This document shows, in pieces, positions 39,280-46,888 of a DNA stretch of 64,000 bases. The DNA comes from Stenotrophomonas daejeonensis (GTDB lineage Bacteria > Pseudomonadota > Gammaproteobacteria > Xanthomonadales > Xanthomonadaceae). The DNA is taken from contig NZ_LDJP01000068.1 in NCBI RefSeq assembly GCF_001431505.1, positions 1-64,000 of the forward strand, in the 5' to 3' direction. Below the pieces are notes generated by a model, which saw nothing but the letters and a program-made list of their open reading frames with translations, was not told the DNA's origin and did not search any database. Position 1 is the stretch's first letter, and the number at the start of each line of letters is the position of its first letter. The position numbers and the translations under genes were made by a program.

Positions 39280-39879
39280 TCACGGATACAGCAGCCGCTT
39301 GCTCCATGCGCCGGCGGCATCGGCCTCGTAGCACCAGCGCTCGTGCAGGCGGAAGTTGGCGCCGTACCAGAACTCGATGCGCCGCGGCACCACGCGGATG
39401 CCGCTCCACCCGTCCGGGCGCGGCACCTCGCGGCCCTCGAACTGTGCCTCGAAATTCCGCAGGCGCTGCTCGAACTCCTCGCGCGAGGCCAGCGGCTGCG
39501 ACTGCACCGACGCCCACGCGCCGATCTGGCTCATGCGCGGCCGCGTGGCGAAATAGGCATCGGCCTCGGCCTCCGCCACCAGTTGCGCGTCGCCTTCCAC
39601 CCGCACCTGGATGCCGGCCTCGCGCAGGCTGCGCCACAGGAACAGCAACGCCGCCTGCCGGTTCTCGTGCAGCTCGCGGCCCTTGCGGCTGTGCAGGTGG
39701 GTGTAGAACACGAAGCCGCGCTCGTCGAAGTCCTTGAGCAGCACGGTGCGCGCCGATGGCCGGCCGTCGGTGTCGGCGGTGGCCACGGTCATCGCGGTGG
39801 CGTCGATCTCCTTGCCGGCCTTGGCCTCATCGAACAACTGGGCAAAGGTCGAAAGCGCTTCTGCGTACAGGTCGGTCAT
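39280..39879 (-). CDS. pdxH: pyridoxamine 5'-phosphate oxidase
   Basis: PdxH oxidises pyridoxine or pyridoxamine phosphate to pyridoxal phosphate with FMN. The 199-residue protein has [28 protein letters not shown]-type family sequence, [13 protein letters not shown] and the C-terminal RLHERWCYE with the FMN and substrate residues, ending KRLLYP as is usual. The ATG at 39879 gives the common MTDLYAEAL start. It is divergent from the kinase gene 42 bases away. A degraded copy of its first codons lies at 41937-41978. Confidence 0.95.
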   Translation of the reverse strand: MTDLYAEALSTFAQLFDEAKAGKEIDATAMTVATADTDGRPSARTVLLKDFDERGFVFYTHLHSRKGRELHENRQAALLFLWRSLREAGIQVRVEGDAQLVAEAEADAYFATRPRMSQIGAWASVQSQPLASREEFEQRLRNFEAQFEGREVPRPDGWSGIRVVPRRIEFWYGANFRLHERWCYEADAAGAWSKRLLYP

Positions 39880-39921
39880 GGTTCCGGTTCGATGGAGCGG
39901 GATTCGGGCTATTGTCGCGCG

Positions 39922-40752
39922 ATGAAGCCCCCATCGCACCCCGCCGGTTTCGCGCCGGCACTGGTCGCCGAGGCGCTGGACGCGACGCTGGCGCTGCGCG
40001 TCGGCCACGTGCCGGTGCTGGGCATCAGCGGCCTGCAGGGCACCGGCAAATCCACGCTGGCGGCGCAGGTTGCCGCATCGGCCGCGGCACGCGGATTGCG
40101 CGCGGCGACCGTCTCGATCGACGACTTCTACCTGCCCCGCTCGGAACGCCAGGCTCTGGCCCGCGACGTGCACCCGCTGCTGGCCACCCGCGGCCCGCCC
40201 GGCACGCACGACCTCGCCCTGGCGTTGCGCACGCTGGACGCCCTGCGCGCCGGCGAAGCAATCGCGTTGCCGCGCTTCGACAAGCTGGCCGACGAACGCC
40301 TGCCGCAGGCGCAATGGCCACGCAGCGATGCCCGTGCCGACCTGGTGGTGTTCGAAGGTTGGTTCCTCGGCACCCCCGCCGAGGACGAGGCGGCACTGGA
40401 CGAGCCGGTCAACGTGCTGGAACGCGACGAGGACAGCGGCGGCGAATGGCGCCGCTGGTGCAACCGCACCCTGGCGCGCGACTACCCGGCACTGTGGGCG
40501 CGCATCGACACCTTGTGGTTCCTGCAACCGCCCGGTTTCGAGGTGGTGCCGCAGTGGCGCTGGCAACAGGAACAGGGCCTGCGACAGGCCTCCCCTGGCC
40601 GCACCGGCATGAACCGGGCGCAGGTGGAGCGCTTCGTGCAGTTCTACGAACGCATCAGCCGGCAGGCGCTGCGCACGTTGCCGGCCATCGCCGGGCGCGT
40701 CATCGCGCTGGATGCGCGGCGGCAGCCGTTGCCCGCAGCCCTTCCACGATGA
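39922..40752 (+). CDS. D-glycerate 3-kinase-like P-loop kinase
   Basis: A 276-residue P-loop kinase of the GLYK/YGR205W group. The Walker A is GLQGTGKST (37-45), [12 protein letters not shown] follows as in uridine kinase relatives, and FEGWFLG and [12 protein letters not shown] are family marks. Plant and fungal members phosphorylate D-glycerate at position 3; the substrate here is not proven. A tandem duplication left an in-frame remnant of this gene (first four and last thirty or so codons) at 42014-42124. Confidence 0.83.
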   Translation: MKPPSHPAGFAPALVAEALDATLALRVGHVPVLGISGLQGTGKSTLAAQVAASAAARGLRAATVSIDDFYLPRSERQALARDVHPLLATRGPPGTHDLALALRTLDALRAGEAIALPRFDKLADERLPQAQWPRSDARADLVVFEGWFLGTPAEDEAALDEPVNVLERDEDSGGEWRRWCNRTLARDYPALWARIDTLWFLQPPGFEVVPQWRWQQEQGLRQASPGRTGMNRAQVERFVQFYERISRQALRTLPAIAGRVIALDARRQPLPAALPR

Positions 40753-40862
40753 ACCACCATTCCCGACCCACCCGGCATCAGCGCCCGGTGGCGATTTCCC
40801 GCGTGCAATAAGCATGGGCCCGGGCCCGCCGCATGCCGATTCCGGTTGCCCGGCCTCCCTGC

Positions 40863-41771
40863 TCAGCCGGCAATCGACCCGACTACCAGCAAGACCGCCA
40901 CCAGGGACATCACCAGCCCGACCACGAACAGCATCATGCCCGCGGAGAGGAGGCATCCACCGCCCTGGCGCTTGAGCTTGTGCTGCTGCGCGGCCTCGTA
41001 ACTTTCGAACTGCACCACGCCGCCATCGGTCCTGTTGTCGAATTCGTACTTGCTTATGGCGTGGCCCATCCTGCCGGCTTTCACGATCATCAGCAGGCCG
41101 CCGCCGGCAATGGCGAGCGAGAACAGCAGGAATACCAGACTGCCGCCCCCCCACGCCAACCTGGCCGTGCGTTTGTCCGACGCCGCCGCTTCCTCCGCCA
41201 CGATGCGCGCCTGCTGGGCTTCCCTTTCAGCCTCGACCCTCAGGCGCATCGCATGGGGCGAGCGGTCGAGCAGCCGTTCGTGATACTTCCGGGGGAAATA
41301 CAGTTCCAGAACGGCCCGGGTCTGATCCAGATCGTATCTGTACGCTTCCTCCGCCTCGCTGAAGTTCCAGTAGACGCATTGGCCTGCCGTGTTCTGGCTC
41401 CTGTCGTTGCATCCGGTTCTTTGGCCCTCGTTCAACTTCTCCTTGTGGCTGAAGAGGTTCGAGTACTCCAGTCTGTACGCACGGGACAGCTGCACGGCCC
41501 TGGCCGGCGCCTGCTCGAAGCCGCGCGGATAGCCACCATTGCGGCTGTACGTGTTGGAAAGCATTCCCTCCAGCATCTGCAGCCGGCCCGCTATCCGCCC
41601 TTCGAGCTCCTGCGGTCTGGTCTTGCCCGCATTGGCGACGAGATCGGCCCGTACCCGCTCGGGCGAGGGGTAATGGCGCAGGGATTCGGCATCGCGCCCG
41701 GTCTGCGCGCTCGCGGTGCCGGCCAGCAGCAACACCGCGGCCAGGCAACGTGGAATCCATTTCGCCCTCAT
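40863..41771 (-). CDS. membrane protein of unknown function, paralogue 1
   Basis: A 302-residue product, not recognised. It has a signal peptide (to about ASAQ, residue 22), a soluble region with [20 protein letters not shown] and [14 protein letters not shown], and two hydrophobic segments near 200-225 and 275-300. Two Cys pairs in the soluble part ([18 protein letters not shown]) may form a disulfide. The N-terminal half is clearly related to the 467-residue product at 42153-43556, with which it arose by tandem duplication. Upstream, a 39-codon frame overlaps its start. Confidence 0.75.
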   Translation of the reverse strand: MRAKWIPRCLAAVLLLAGTASAQTGRDAESLRHYPSPERVRADLVANAGKTRPQELEGRIAGRLQMLEGMLSNTYSRNGGYPRGFEQAPARAVQLSRAYRLEYSNLFSHKEKLNEGQRTGCNDRSQNTAGQCVYWNFSEAEEAYRYDLDQTRAVLELYFPRKYHERLLDRSPHAMRLRVEAEREAQQARIVAEEAAASDKRTARLAWGGGSLVFLLFSLAIAGGGLLMIVKAGRMGHAISKYEFDNRTDGGVVQFESYEAAQQHKLKRQGGGCLLSAGMMLFVVGLVMSLVAVLLVVGSIAG

Positions 41772-41887
41772 GACGTCCTCCCTCCCTTCGCAGCGACCAC
41801 GCCTCGTCCAGCATCGCCTTGCTGCACGCCACCGACGGCGAAGCCAGCACCACGAACGTTCTTGATTTTCATTGGCTTGATGTTCAT
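41768..41887 (-). CDS. possible small protein coupled to paralogue 1
   Basis: A 39-codon frame (MNIKPMKIKNVRGAGFAVGG...) with GGGAG seven bases before its ATG and a stop that overlaps the next ATG (ATGA). The spacing suggests translational coupling. The product is Gly/Val-rich, has no signal and no known relative. It may be a leader rather than a functional protein. Confidence 0.35.
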   Translation of the reverse strand: MNIKPMKIKNVRGAGFAVGGVQQGDAGRGVVAAKGGRTS

Positions 41888-41936
41888 TGGAATGCTCCCG
41901 TGATGACGGGTCGAAATCCGGAAATCGCTCACTTGA

Positions 41937-42183
41937 CAAGATCGGAAGCGCTTCCGCATACAGGTTGGCACGGTTCCGGTCAGGGGGAACGGGATCCGGG
42001 CCATTGTCGCGCGATGGAGCCCCGCGTCAGCCGGCCGGCGCTGCGCACGCTGCCGGCCATCGCCGGGCGCGTCGTCGCACTGGATGCGCGGCGGCAGCCG
42101 TCGCCCGTGGTTCTTCCACGATGAAGCGCTGACGCTCCCGCCCTGCCCGACTTCATCGCCCGGCGGCGATTTCCCGCGTGCAG
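41937..42183 (+). pseudogene. decayed pdxH 5'/kinase copy from a tandem duplication
   Basis: This stretch repeats 39855-40808 in order with a large internal deletion. First is the pdxH start region on the minus strand (ATG mutated to GTG), then ATTGTCGCGCGATG and the first codons of the kinase, then directly the kinase's last codons ([20 protein letters not shown]) up to TGA at 42124, then the downstream CGGCGATTTCCCGCGTGCA. The fused remnant is in frame (36 codons, 42014-42124) but lacks the Walker A. The 3' end of the next gene lies inside the copied downstream segment. Confidence 0.85.
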
Positions 42184-43556
42184 GCATCCACCCGCTCCGC
42201 GATGGCGGCCCGCGACACCCCGCTCCTGCCCCCCAGGATACCCACCGCCGCCGCGACCAGCCCGGCGACAAGGAAGCCCGGCCCCCAGTGCCCTACCACC
42301 GCGTAGCCCAAGGCGATCAACGCCACGGCAATGCTGCCGAGAACGAACGTTTTCCTTTCGGACTCGCTCGTCCCCACGCGAACCGCCTTCACCCGGTTGC
42401 GCTGGATGGCCCAGTTCCCGGTATCCAGGTTGACCGCGGCCACCGGGATGCCGCACCGCGACCATTTGTCCCCGGCGTAGACGATGGCGACGCGGTTGTC
42501 GGTACGCACCGAGAAATCCAGATCGACGAACTTCACTTCCAGTTCGCTGCCACCGTCTTCGCGGATGAAAAATGTCTGGTGCTGCGTGGAGGTGACCGTC
42601 GTGGTCGTGTTGCTGCTGGGCGCGGAAATCCACCCGGATCCCTGATGCATGTAGCCACCGCCACCGCTGGTGGTCGTGGTGGTTTCCGCATGCAGGCTGG
42701 TCCGTTCATGCGCTCCCAAGACACGCCCCCTGCGGGCGAACAGGTACAGGTCCTCGATGTCGATGATCGGATTGACCCGGTCCTTGCTTCTGGGGCCGTT
42801 GGGACGCGCGCGCCGCCAGGCCAGCCAGAGGAACAACGCCACGATGAACAGCGCAAGCGCGCGGGGAACCAGCCTCGGAGCCTGTTTCCAGAACGCCTCG
42901 GCGCGCTGCCGCGACTGTTCGGCCTGGCGCTGTTCCTTCCCGACGGACACCTGGTGGCGGGACATGTATTTCCCGTCGCCACCGCTGGTTTCCACGAACA
43001 GCTCGCGGACCGCCTCGGGGAAATACAGCTGCGCGATCTCGATGGACGCGGCCTCGTTGTTGCGGTACGTGCCGTCGTAATCGTCCCTGGCCAGGCGGTA
43101 GTTGACCAACTTGCAGGGGCGCAGGCCGATGAAATAAAGCAGCTTGGTCGGCAACCCGCAATCGGGGTATTTGTCATTCGCGTTCCGGTAGATGGCCACG
43201 TACTGCTGCGAATATTCCTCGTGCAACCGTTTTGCCGCAGGCGGTGCGCTGCCGATTCCCATGATGGGCAATCCGGTTTCCCGGTTGGTGTATCCGGTCT
43301 TCCAGGAGTGCTCCAGGGCATTGGCCAGCGTCCGCAGGCGTCCCTCGACGCGCCCCTCGATCTCCTCCGGCCTGGCGTCTCCCGCGCTGGCAATGATGTC
43401 GGCACGCACTTTTTCCGCCGACGGGAAGGAACCCAGGTATTCGGGCGAACCGGTGGTCGGCCCGGATTGCGGCCATGCCGATGCCGGCAGGGCGAGCAGG
43501 CAAAGCAGCACCAGCCACGTGGGAATGCTGCGATGTTTTCCGGTAATTGGCTTCAT
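42153..43556 (-). CDS. membrane protein of unknown function, paralogue 2
   Basis: A 467-residue product, not recognised. A signal peptide (to about ASAWPQ) is followed by the region shared with paralogue 1 (KVRADIIASAGDARPEEIEG; IAQLYFPEAVRELFVE), a membrane segment near 240-258, a cytoplasmic-like region with a Thr/Gly/Ser-rich linker (TTTTTSGGGGYMHQGSG) and a beta-rich domain, and two more membrane segments near the end. An ATG five codons upstream (43571) with AGGA before it is an alternative start. It probably has an envelope role; nothing more can be said. Confidence 0.72.
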   Translation of the reverse strand: MKPITGKHRSIPTWLVLLCLLALPASAWPQSGPTTGSPEYLGSFPSAEKVRADIIASAGDARPEEIEGRVEGRLRTLANALEHSWKTGYTNRETGLPIMGIGSAPPAAKRLHEEYSQQYVAIYRNANDKYPDCGLPTKLLYFIGLRPCKLVNYRLARDDYDGTYRNNEAASIEIAQLYFPEAVRELFVETSGGDGKYMSRHQVSVGKEQRQAEQSRQRAEAFWKQAPRLVPRALALFIVALFLWLAWRRARPNGPRSKDRVNPIIDIEDLYLFARRGRVLGAHERTSLHAETTTTTSGGGGYMHQGSGWISAPSSNTTTTVTSTQHQTFFIREDGGSELEVKFVDLDFSVRTDNRVAIVYAGDKWSRCGIPVAAVNLDTGNWAIQRNRVKAVRVGTSESERKTFVLGSIAVALIALGYAVVGHWGPGFLVAGLVAAAVGILGGRSGVSRAAIAERVDACTREIAAGR

Positions 43557-43600
43557 GTCGCTCTCGCTCATACGATCCTGACCGCCCGTGGCACCTGCCG

Positions 43601-44236
43601 TCATGGGAAAAGTGGAAGGTGCTGCCGCGGCGGGACCGGCGCGGCCACATCGCCACCGTCGCGCGGCACGCCGAGGGCGGTGCCATCCTTATCGATGCGA
43701 CGGCCGTCGGCGTCGAACCACGCCACCGCGGTCATGCCGCCCGTCCCCTGGAACGCCGCCCAGGCATAGGTGGCATAGGCCGGTTGCCACAGGCCGGGGC
43801 CGGCGTCGGACAGGATCAGGGCCGGGTGACCATCCACCTGCCGCACCACCGGTTCGTGCGCCTCGCTGTTGCGGAAGCGCAGCAGCTCCCAGCCGGAACC
43901 TTCGCTCCCGTCGCCGCCACCGGACAGCACCAGCGCCCACGGCACCTGCGGCCCGAAGATCGCATATGCCGGCTCACCGTCCATCGTGCAATCGAAGCCC
44001 GGCGCCAGCACGTAGTCCGGCACCCGGTCGGCATTGAAGTCCACGTGGAACACGACCTTCGCCGGCGTCCCGGTGGCGCGGAAGCCGCCGCCCGAACAGT
44101 TGTCCTCCACCACCTCGCGGCCCCACTGCGCGATCAGCTGCGCAGCGCCCGCGGGCGGTTGCTGCGCGTACGCCGACGCGGCCGCGAACAGCGCGGCCAT
44201 GCCTGCCGGAAGGCGGAATCCGCCCATGCGCCCCAT
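43601..44236 (-). CDS. secreted protein of unknown function
   Basis: A 211-residue product with a signal peptide (to about ASAYAQ, residue 25). The mature part includes VVFHVDFNADRVPDYVLAPG, a pattern of calcium-binding or FG-GAP-like secreted proteins, and one Cys pair (DNCSGGG, GFDCTMDG) that may form a disulfide. No catalytic motif is seen. It lies 44 bases before paralogue 2 in a leftward run of envelope genes. Confidence 0.65.
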   Translation of the reverse strand: MGRMGGFRLPAGMAALFAAASAYAQQPPAGAAQLIAQWGREVVEDNCSGGGFRATGTPAKVVFHVDFNADRVPDYVLAPGFDCTMDGEPAYAIFGPQVPWALVLSGGGDGSEGSGWELLRFRNSEAHEPVVRQVDGHPALILSDAGPGLWQPAYATYAWAAFQGTGGMTAVAWFDADGRRIDKDGTALGVPRDGGDVAAPVPPRQHLPLFP

Positions 44237-44320
44237 GCCTGCAGTCTCCCGATGGCCACCGGGCCGGAACGAGGGCCGCGCCCGCGCGCCGCCCTCCGCC
44301 GATACCCAAAGGCGGCTGCC

Positions 44321-44602
44321 TCACGGCTTCCTGCGGATGTCCTGCAGGGCCTCGTTGATCTTGAACAGCACGATCATGATCTCGCAGTAGATGCGCGCCA
44401 CCAGCACGCCGAGGATGACCACGAACGGCGAGACCACCAGCATGCCAAACCCGGCCCAGCCGTTGTAGCGGAACATGCCGAAGGCGGTGACCACCGTGCT
44501 CAGGCCACCCAGCACGGCGGCGGCCAGCAGCAGCCAGTAGATGAAGGTGATGATCTTCGGCGTGACCATCGAGTCGAAGAAAAGCAATTCGCGTACGTTC
44601 AT
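44321..44602 (-). CDS. DUF4282 small membrane protein
   Basis: A 93-residue membrane protein of the DUF4282 family, recognised by LLFFDSMVTPKIITFIYWLLL at its start. Two membrane helices (about 15-42 and 48-72) are followed by a short basic tail. The family is widespread and uncharacterised. It is 34 bases downstream of a small lipoprotein gene in the same direction. Confidence 0.82.
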   Translation of the reverse strand: MNVRELLFFDSMVTPKIITFIYWLLLAAAVLGGLSTVVTAFGMFRYNGWAGFGMLVVSPFVVILGVLVARIYCEIMIVLFKINEALQDIRRKP

Positions 44603-44636
44603 GGTGGTGTCCCCCTTGTCCGGTCGTTGGTGGTCT

Positions 44637-44951
44637 TCACTGCTTCCTGCACATCGTGCCGAACAGCATGCCGCCGTCGATGCAGCCCTGCTCGTCGATG
44701 CGGAAGGCCTGCGTCTGCCCGCCCTTGCCGCCGGTGATGTAGACCTTGCCGTCCTTGACCTCGTACTTGCCGACCATGATGTTGCCCATCATGTCCAGCT
44801 CCACTTCGCCGTTGCCCTTGAAGGTCATGATGGTTTCCCACGTGCCGTTGACGGAATGGCCGTACTCGCCGGCGAAGCCGTTGCCGCATGCGGCAAACAC
44901 GGAAACCAGCAGCACGGCGGCGGTGTTTCTCGCAAAGCGTTTGATAGTCAT
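44637..44951 (-). CDS. small lipoprotein of unknown function
   Basis: A 104-residue product with a lipobox (VFAAC, Cys about residue 22). The mature domain is a short beta-rich unit (GTWETIMTFKGNGEVELDMMGNIMVGKYEVKDGKVYI) of the kind seen in lipocalin-like or NlpE-like small domains. It has two more cysteines near the end. It follows the MORN/ankyrin lipoprotein gene by 26 bases. The start is ATG at 44951. Confidence 0.65.
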   Translation of the reverse strand: MTIKRFARNTAAVLLVSVFAACGNGFAGEYGHSVNGTWETIMTFKGNGEVELDMMGNIMVGKYEVKDGKVYITGGKGGQTQAFRIDEQGCIDGGMLFGTMCRKQ

Positions 44952-44977
44952 GCGGATGCTCCGGTTGGTTGAGGAAA

Positions 44978-46693
44978 TCACGGTTGCGCCGGCCTGGCCT
45001 GCTGCTCGATCACCCGCACCACGTCGATCAGGCCGTGGCGCACGGCCAGGTCGCGCAGGGTCACCGGCTGCCCGTCCCAGTCCAGCGGGGCGTTGACGTC
45101 GGCGCCGGCCGCCGCCAGCAGCGGCAACACGTCGGCGACGAAATCGCCGCGGATGTTGTAGCGGTTGGTTTCGTCCAGGAATACCCAGTGCACGGCCTTG
45201 GTATCGCCGGGGCCGGGGCCGTCTGCGCGCGCGCCGGCGGCGAGGACCGCCTTGACCAGGTCGACGCGGCGCGACTTCAGCGCCCGCACCAGCGGCGTCC
45301 AGCCTTCAGCGTCGGCGGCGTTGATGTCCGCGCCCGCCTTGGCAAGCGCCGCCAGCAAGTCCACCCGCGTCTGGCGCTGCTCGTCAGCGCCGCGGCCGAA
45401 CACGTCGCCCTTGTCGTCCAACGAACCGACGTTCAACAGGTAATGGAGCGCGTTGCGCCCTTGCCGATCCACGACCCCGGCTTTCGCGCCCCGGGCCAGC
45501 AAGGCCCGCAATTGCGCCGGCGTGCAGACGTAGGCCGGGCTGCTTCCCGCATCGGGGCGGTAGCGCCGGGCGCAGCGCAACAGGCGCGTGGTGCCCTCGC
45601 TGTCGGCCTGATCGATGTCCGCGCCTTTTTCCAGCAGCAGCGACAACACCGCGTCGTCGGCGAACACCACCGGATAGGTCCAGGTGTGCAGAGGGAAATC
45701 GTAGGCGCGTCGGCGGCCATAGGCCGGGCCGCCGTCGCAGCAATCCGCCGGCAAGGCATCGCTCAACTTGAGCTTGCCCTCGCCCAGGTAGAAGGCCACC
45801 ACCTGCGGATCGGGGCGCGTCAGCGCCGATATCCACGCCTCCAGCAATTCCACCGGCACCAGGCCATCGGGCCCGTAATGCAGGGTGACGCTGTCATCGC
45901 CAATTTTTTCCAGCCACATGCCGGTCTTGTTGCCGTCGGCGCCGTAGCTGCCCGCTTCCATCAGGCGGCCATCCTCGGCCCAGGCTTCATGGCGGCCAAC
46001 GGGTTTGCCGTCGGCATACTCTCCGCGGCGGGCGGGCTTGCCGCTGGCGTACCAGGCTTCCTGCAAGCCCTGCTGCTTGCCGCCACGGTAGCGGGCATGC
46101 TCCACCAGCGTGCCTTCCGGCGTCCAGGTCTGCTTGTCGCCATCCAGGACACCAGCCTTCCAGGACGCCTGCTCGACCAGCGTGCCCTCGGGCATCCATT
46201 CCTTCTGTTCGCCGTCGTTCCGGCCCTCGGCATCGAACTTCGTCTCGGCCACCAGCTTGCCGGTTTCGCAATCCCAGCTCCTTCGCAGTTGCTCCGTTCC
46301 CTTGCGGCTGTACTCGGTCAGCGAGCGGCGCTCGCCGTTCTCGCACCAGCTTTCCGAATCGCCGGTGTGGCGCGTGCCGTCCTTTTCGTCCCAGGCCACC
46401 TTCTCGCGGCTTCGCGGCTTGCCGTTGTCGTAGAACAATTCCTGCACACCTTGCTTGCGCCCGTCGCGCATCTGCGCGCGGAACACCACCTGCTCGCCCC
46501 TGCGCCCCACCACCACCCCGGAAAACGGTTCGCCATCCACCAAGTAGGGGCGGTCGACCACGTGCGAGGTATTGATCCGGTAGACCTCGTCGCTGGCCCC
46601 GCCATTCCTCGGCAGGGTGATTTCATGCTCCTTCGCGCACGCGGCCAGCAGGGAAACGGCAACAGCGGTGACGACAAGTCTTGCGGCTTTCAT
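44978..46693 (-). CDS. lipoprotein with MORN-type and ankyrin repeats
   Basis: A 571-residue lipoprotein (lipobox LLAAC, Cys19). Residues 45-260 contain repeated MORN_2-like units (YDNGKPRSREKV, WMPEGTLVEQASWKAGVLDG, WTPEGTLVEHARYRGGKQQG, YASGKPARRGEYADGK). After a linker, ankyrin-like repeats fill about 330-560 (LLLEKGADIDQADSEGTTRLL, AGADINAADAEGWTPLVRAL). Both repeat classes bind proteins. It is the first gene of the leftward envelope run and is divergent from the wHTH-kinase. Confidence 0.82.
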   Translation of the reverse strand: MKAARLVVTAVAVSLLAACAKEHEITLPRNGGASDEVYRINTSHVVDRPYLVDGEPFSGVVVGRRGEQVVFRAQMRDGRKQGVQELFYDNGKPRSREKVAWDEKDGTRHTGDSESWCENGERRSLTEYSRKGTEQLRRSWDCETGKLVAETKFDAEGRNDGEQKEWMPEGTLVEQASWKAGVLDGDKQTWTPEGTLVEHARYRGGKQQGLQEAWYASGKPARRGEYADGKPVGRHEAWAEDGRLMEAGSYGADGNKTGMWLEKIGDDSVTLHYGPDGLVPVELLEAWISALTRPDPQVVAFYLGEGKLKLSDALPADCCDGGPAYGRRRAYDFPLHTWTYPVVFADDAVLSLLLEKGADIDQADSEGTTRLLRCARRYRPDAGSSPAYVCTPAQLRALLARGAKAGVVDRQGRNALHYLLNVGSLDDKGDVFGRGADEQRQTRVDLLAALAKAGADINAADAEGWTPLVRALKSRRVDLVKAVLAAGARADGPGPGDTKAVHWVFLDETNRYNIRGDFVADVLPLLAAAGADVNAPLDWDGQPVTLRDLAVRHGLIDVVRVIEQQARPAQP

Positions 46694-46763
46694 GCACGTG
46701 GTTCCTCGGCGACGGGACGGGGCGATGCTGGGCACCGGCCTCGCCCCAAGTCCTCACGCCACT

Positions 46764-46831
46764 TTCAAGAAACCTTCAAGGCATTCAACGCCCTCACGCA
46801 TGGCCTTTTGAATCAACAACTTGAATTTCAA
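46764..46831. promoter_or_regulatory. cluster of TTCAA/TTGAA boxes
   Basis: Within the 195-base divergent gap, TTCAAG (46764), TTCAAG (46775), TTCAAC (46784), TTGAAT (46808), TTGAAT (46821) and TTTCAA (46826) occur in 68 bases of an otherwise GC-rich sequence. The first two are 11 bases apart, the spacing preferred by OmpR/PhoB-type dimers. Confidence 0.45.
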
Positions 46832-46888
46832 CCCGGGATCCGGAGCGGTATTGCCCCTCGCCGTCCACGCCGCCCATACTCCGGTCAC

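Noticed and set aside
41819-42124. An apparent 101-codon gene covering the kinase remnant
   Set aside because: Only its last 36 codons correspond to kinase sequence, joined across a deletion; the upstream part is the antisense of decayed pdxH start, so it is treated as a pseudogene.
44969-46888. A long upstream extension of the wHTH-kinase frame
   Set aside because: It overlaps the lipoprotein gene on the opposite strand and carries no domain; the winged helix begins just after the ATG at 46889.
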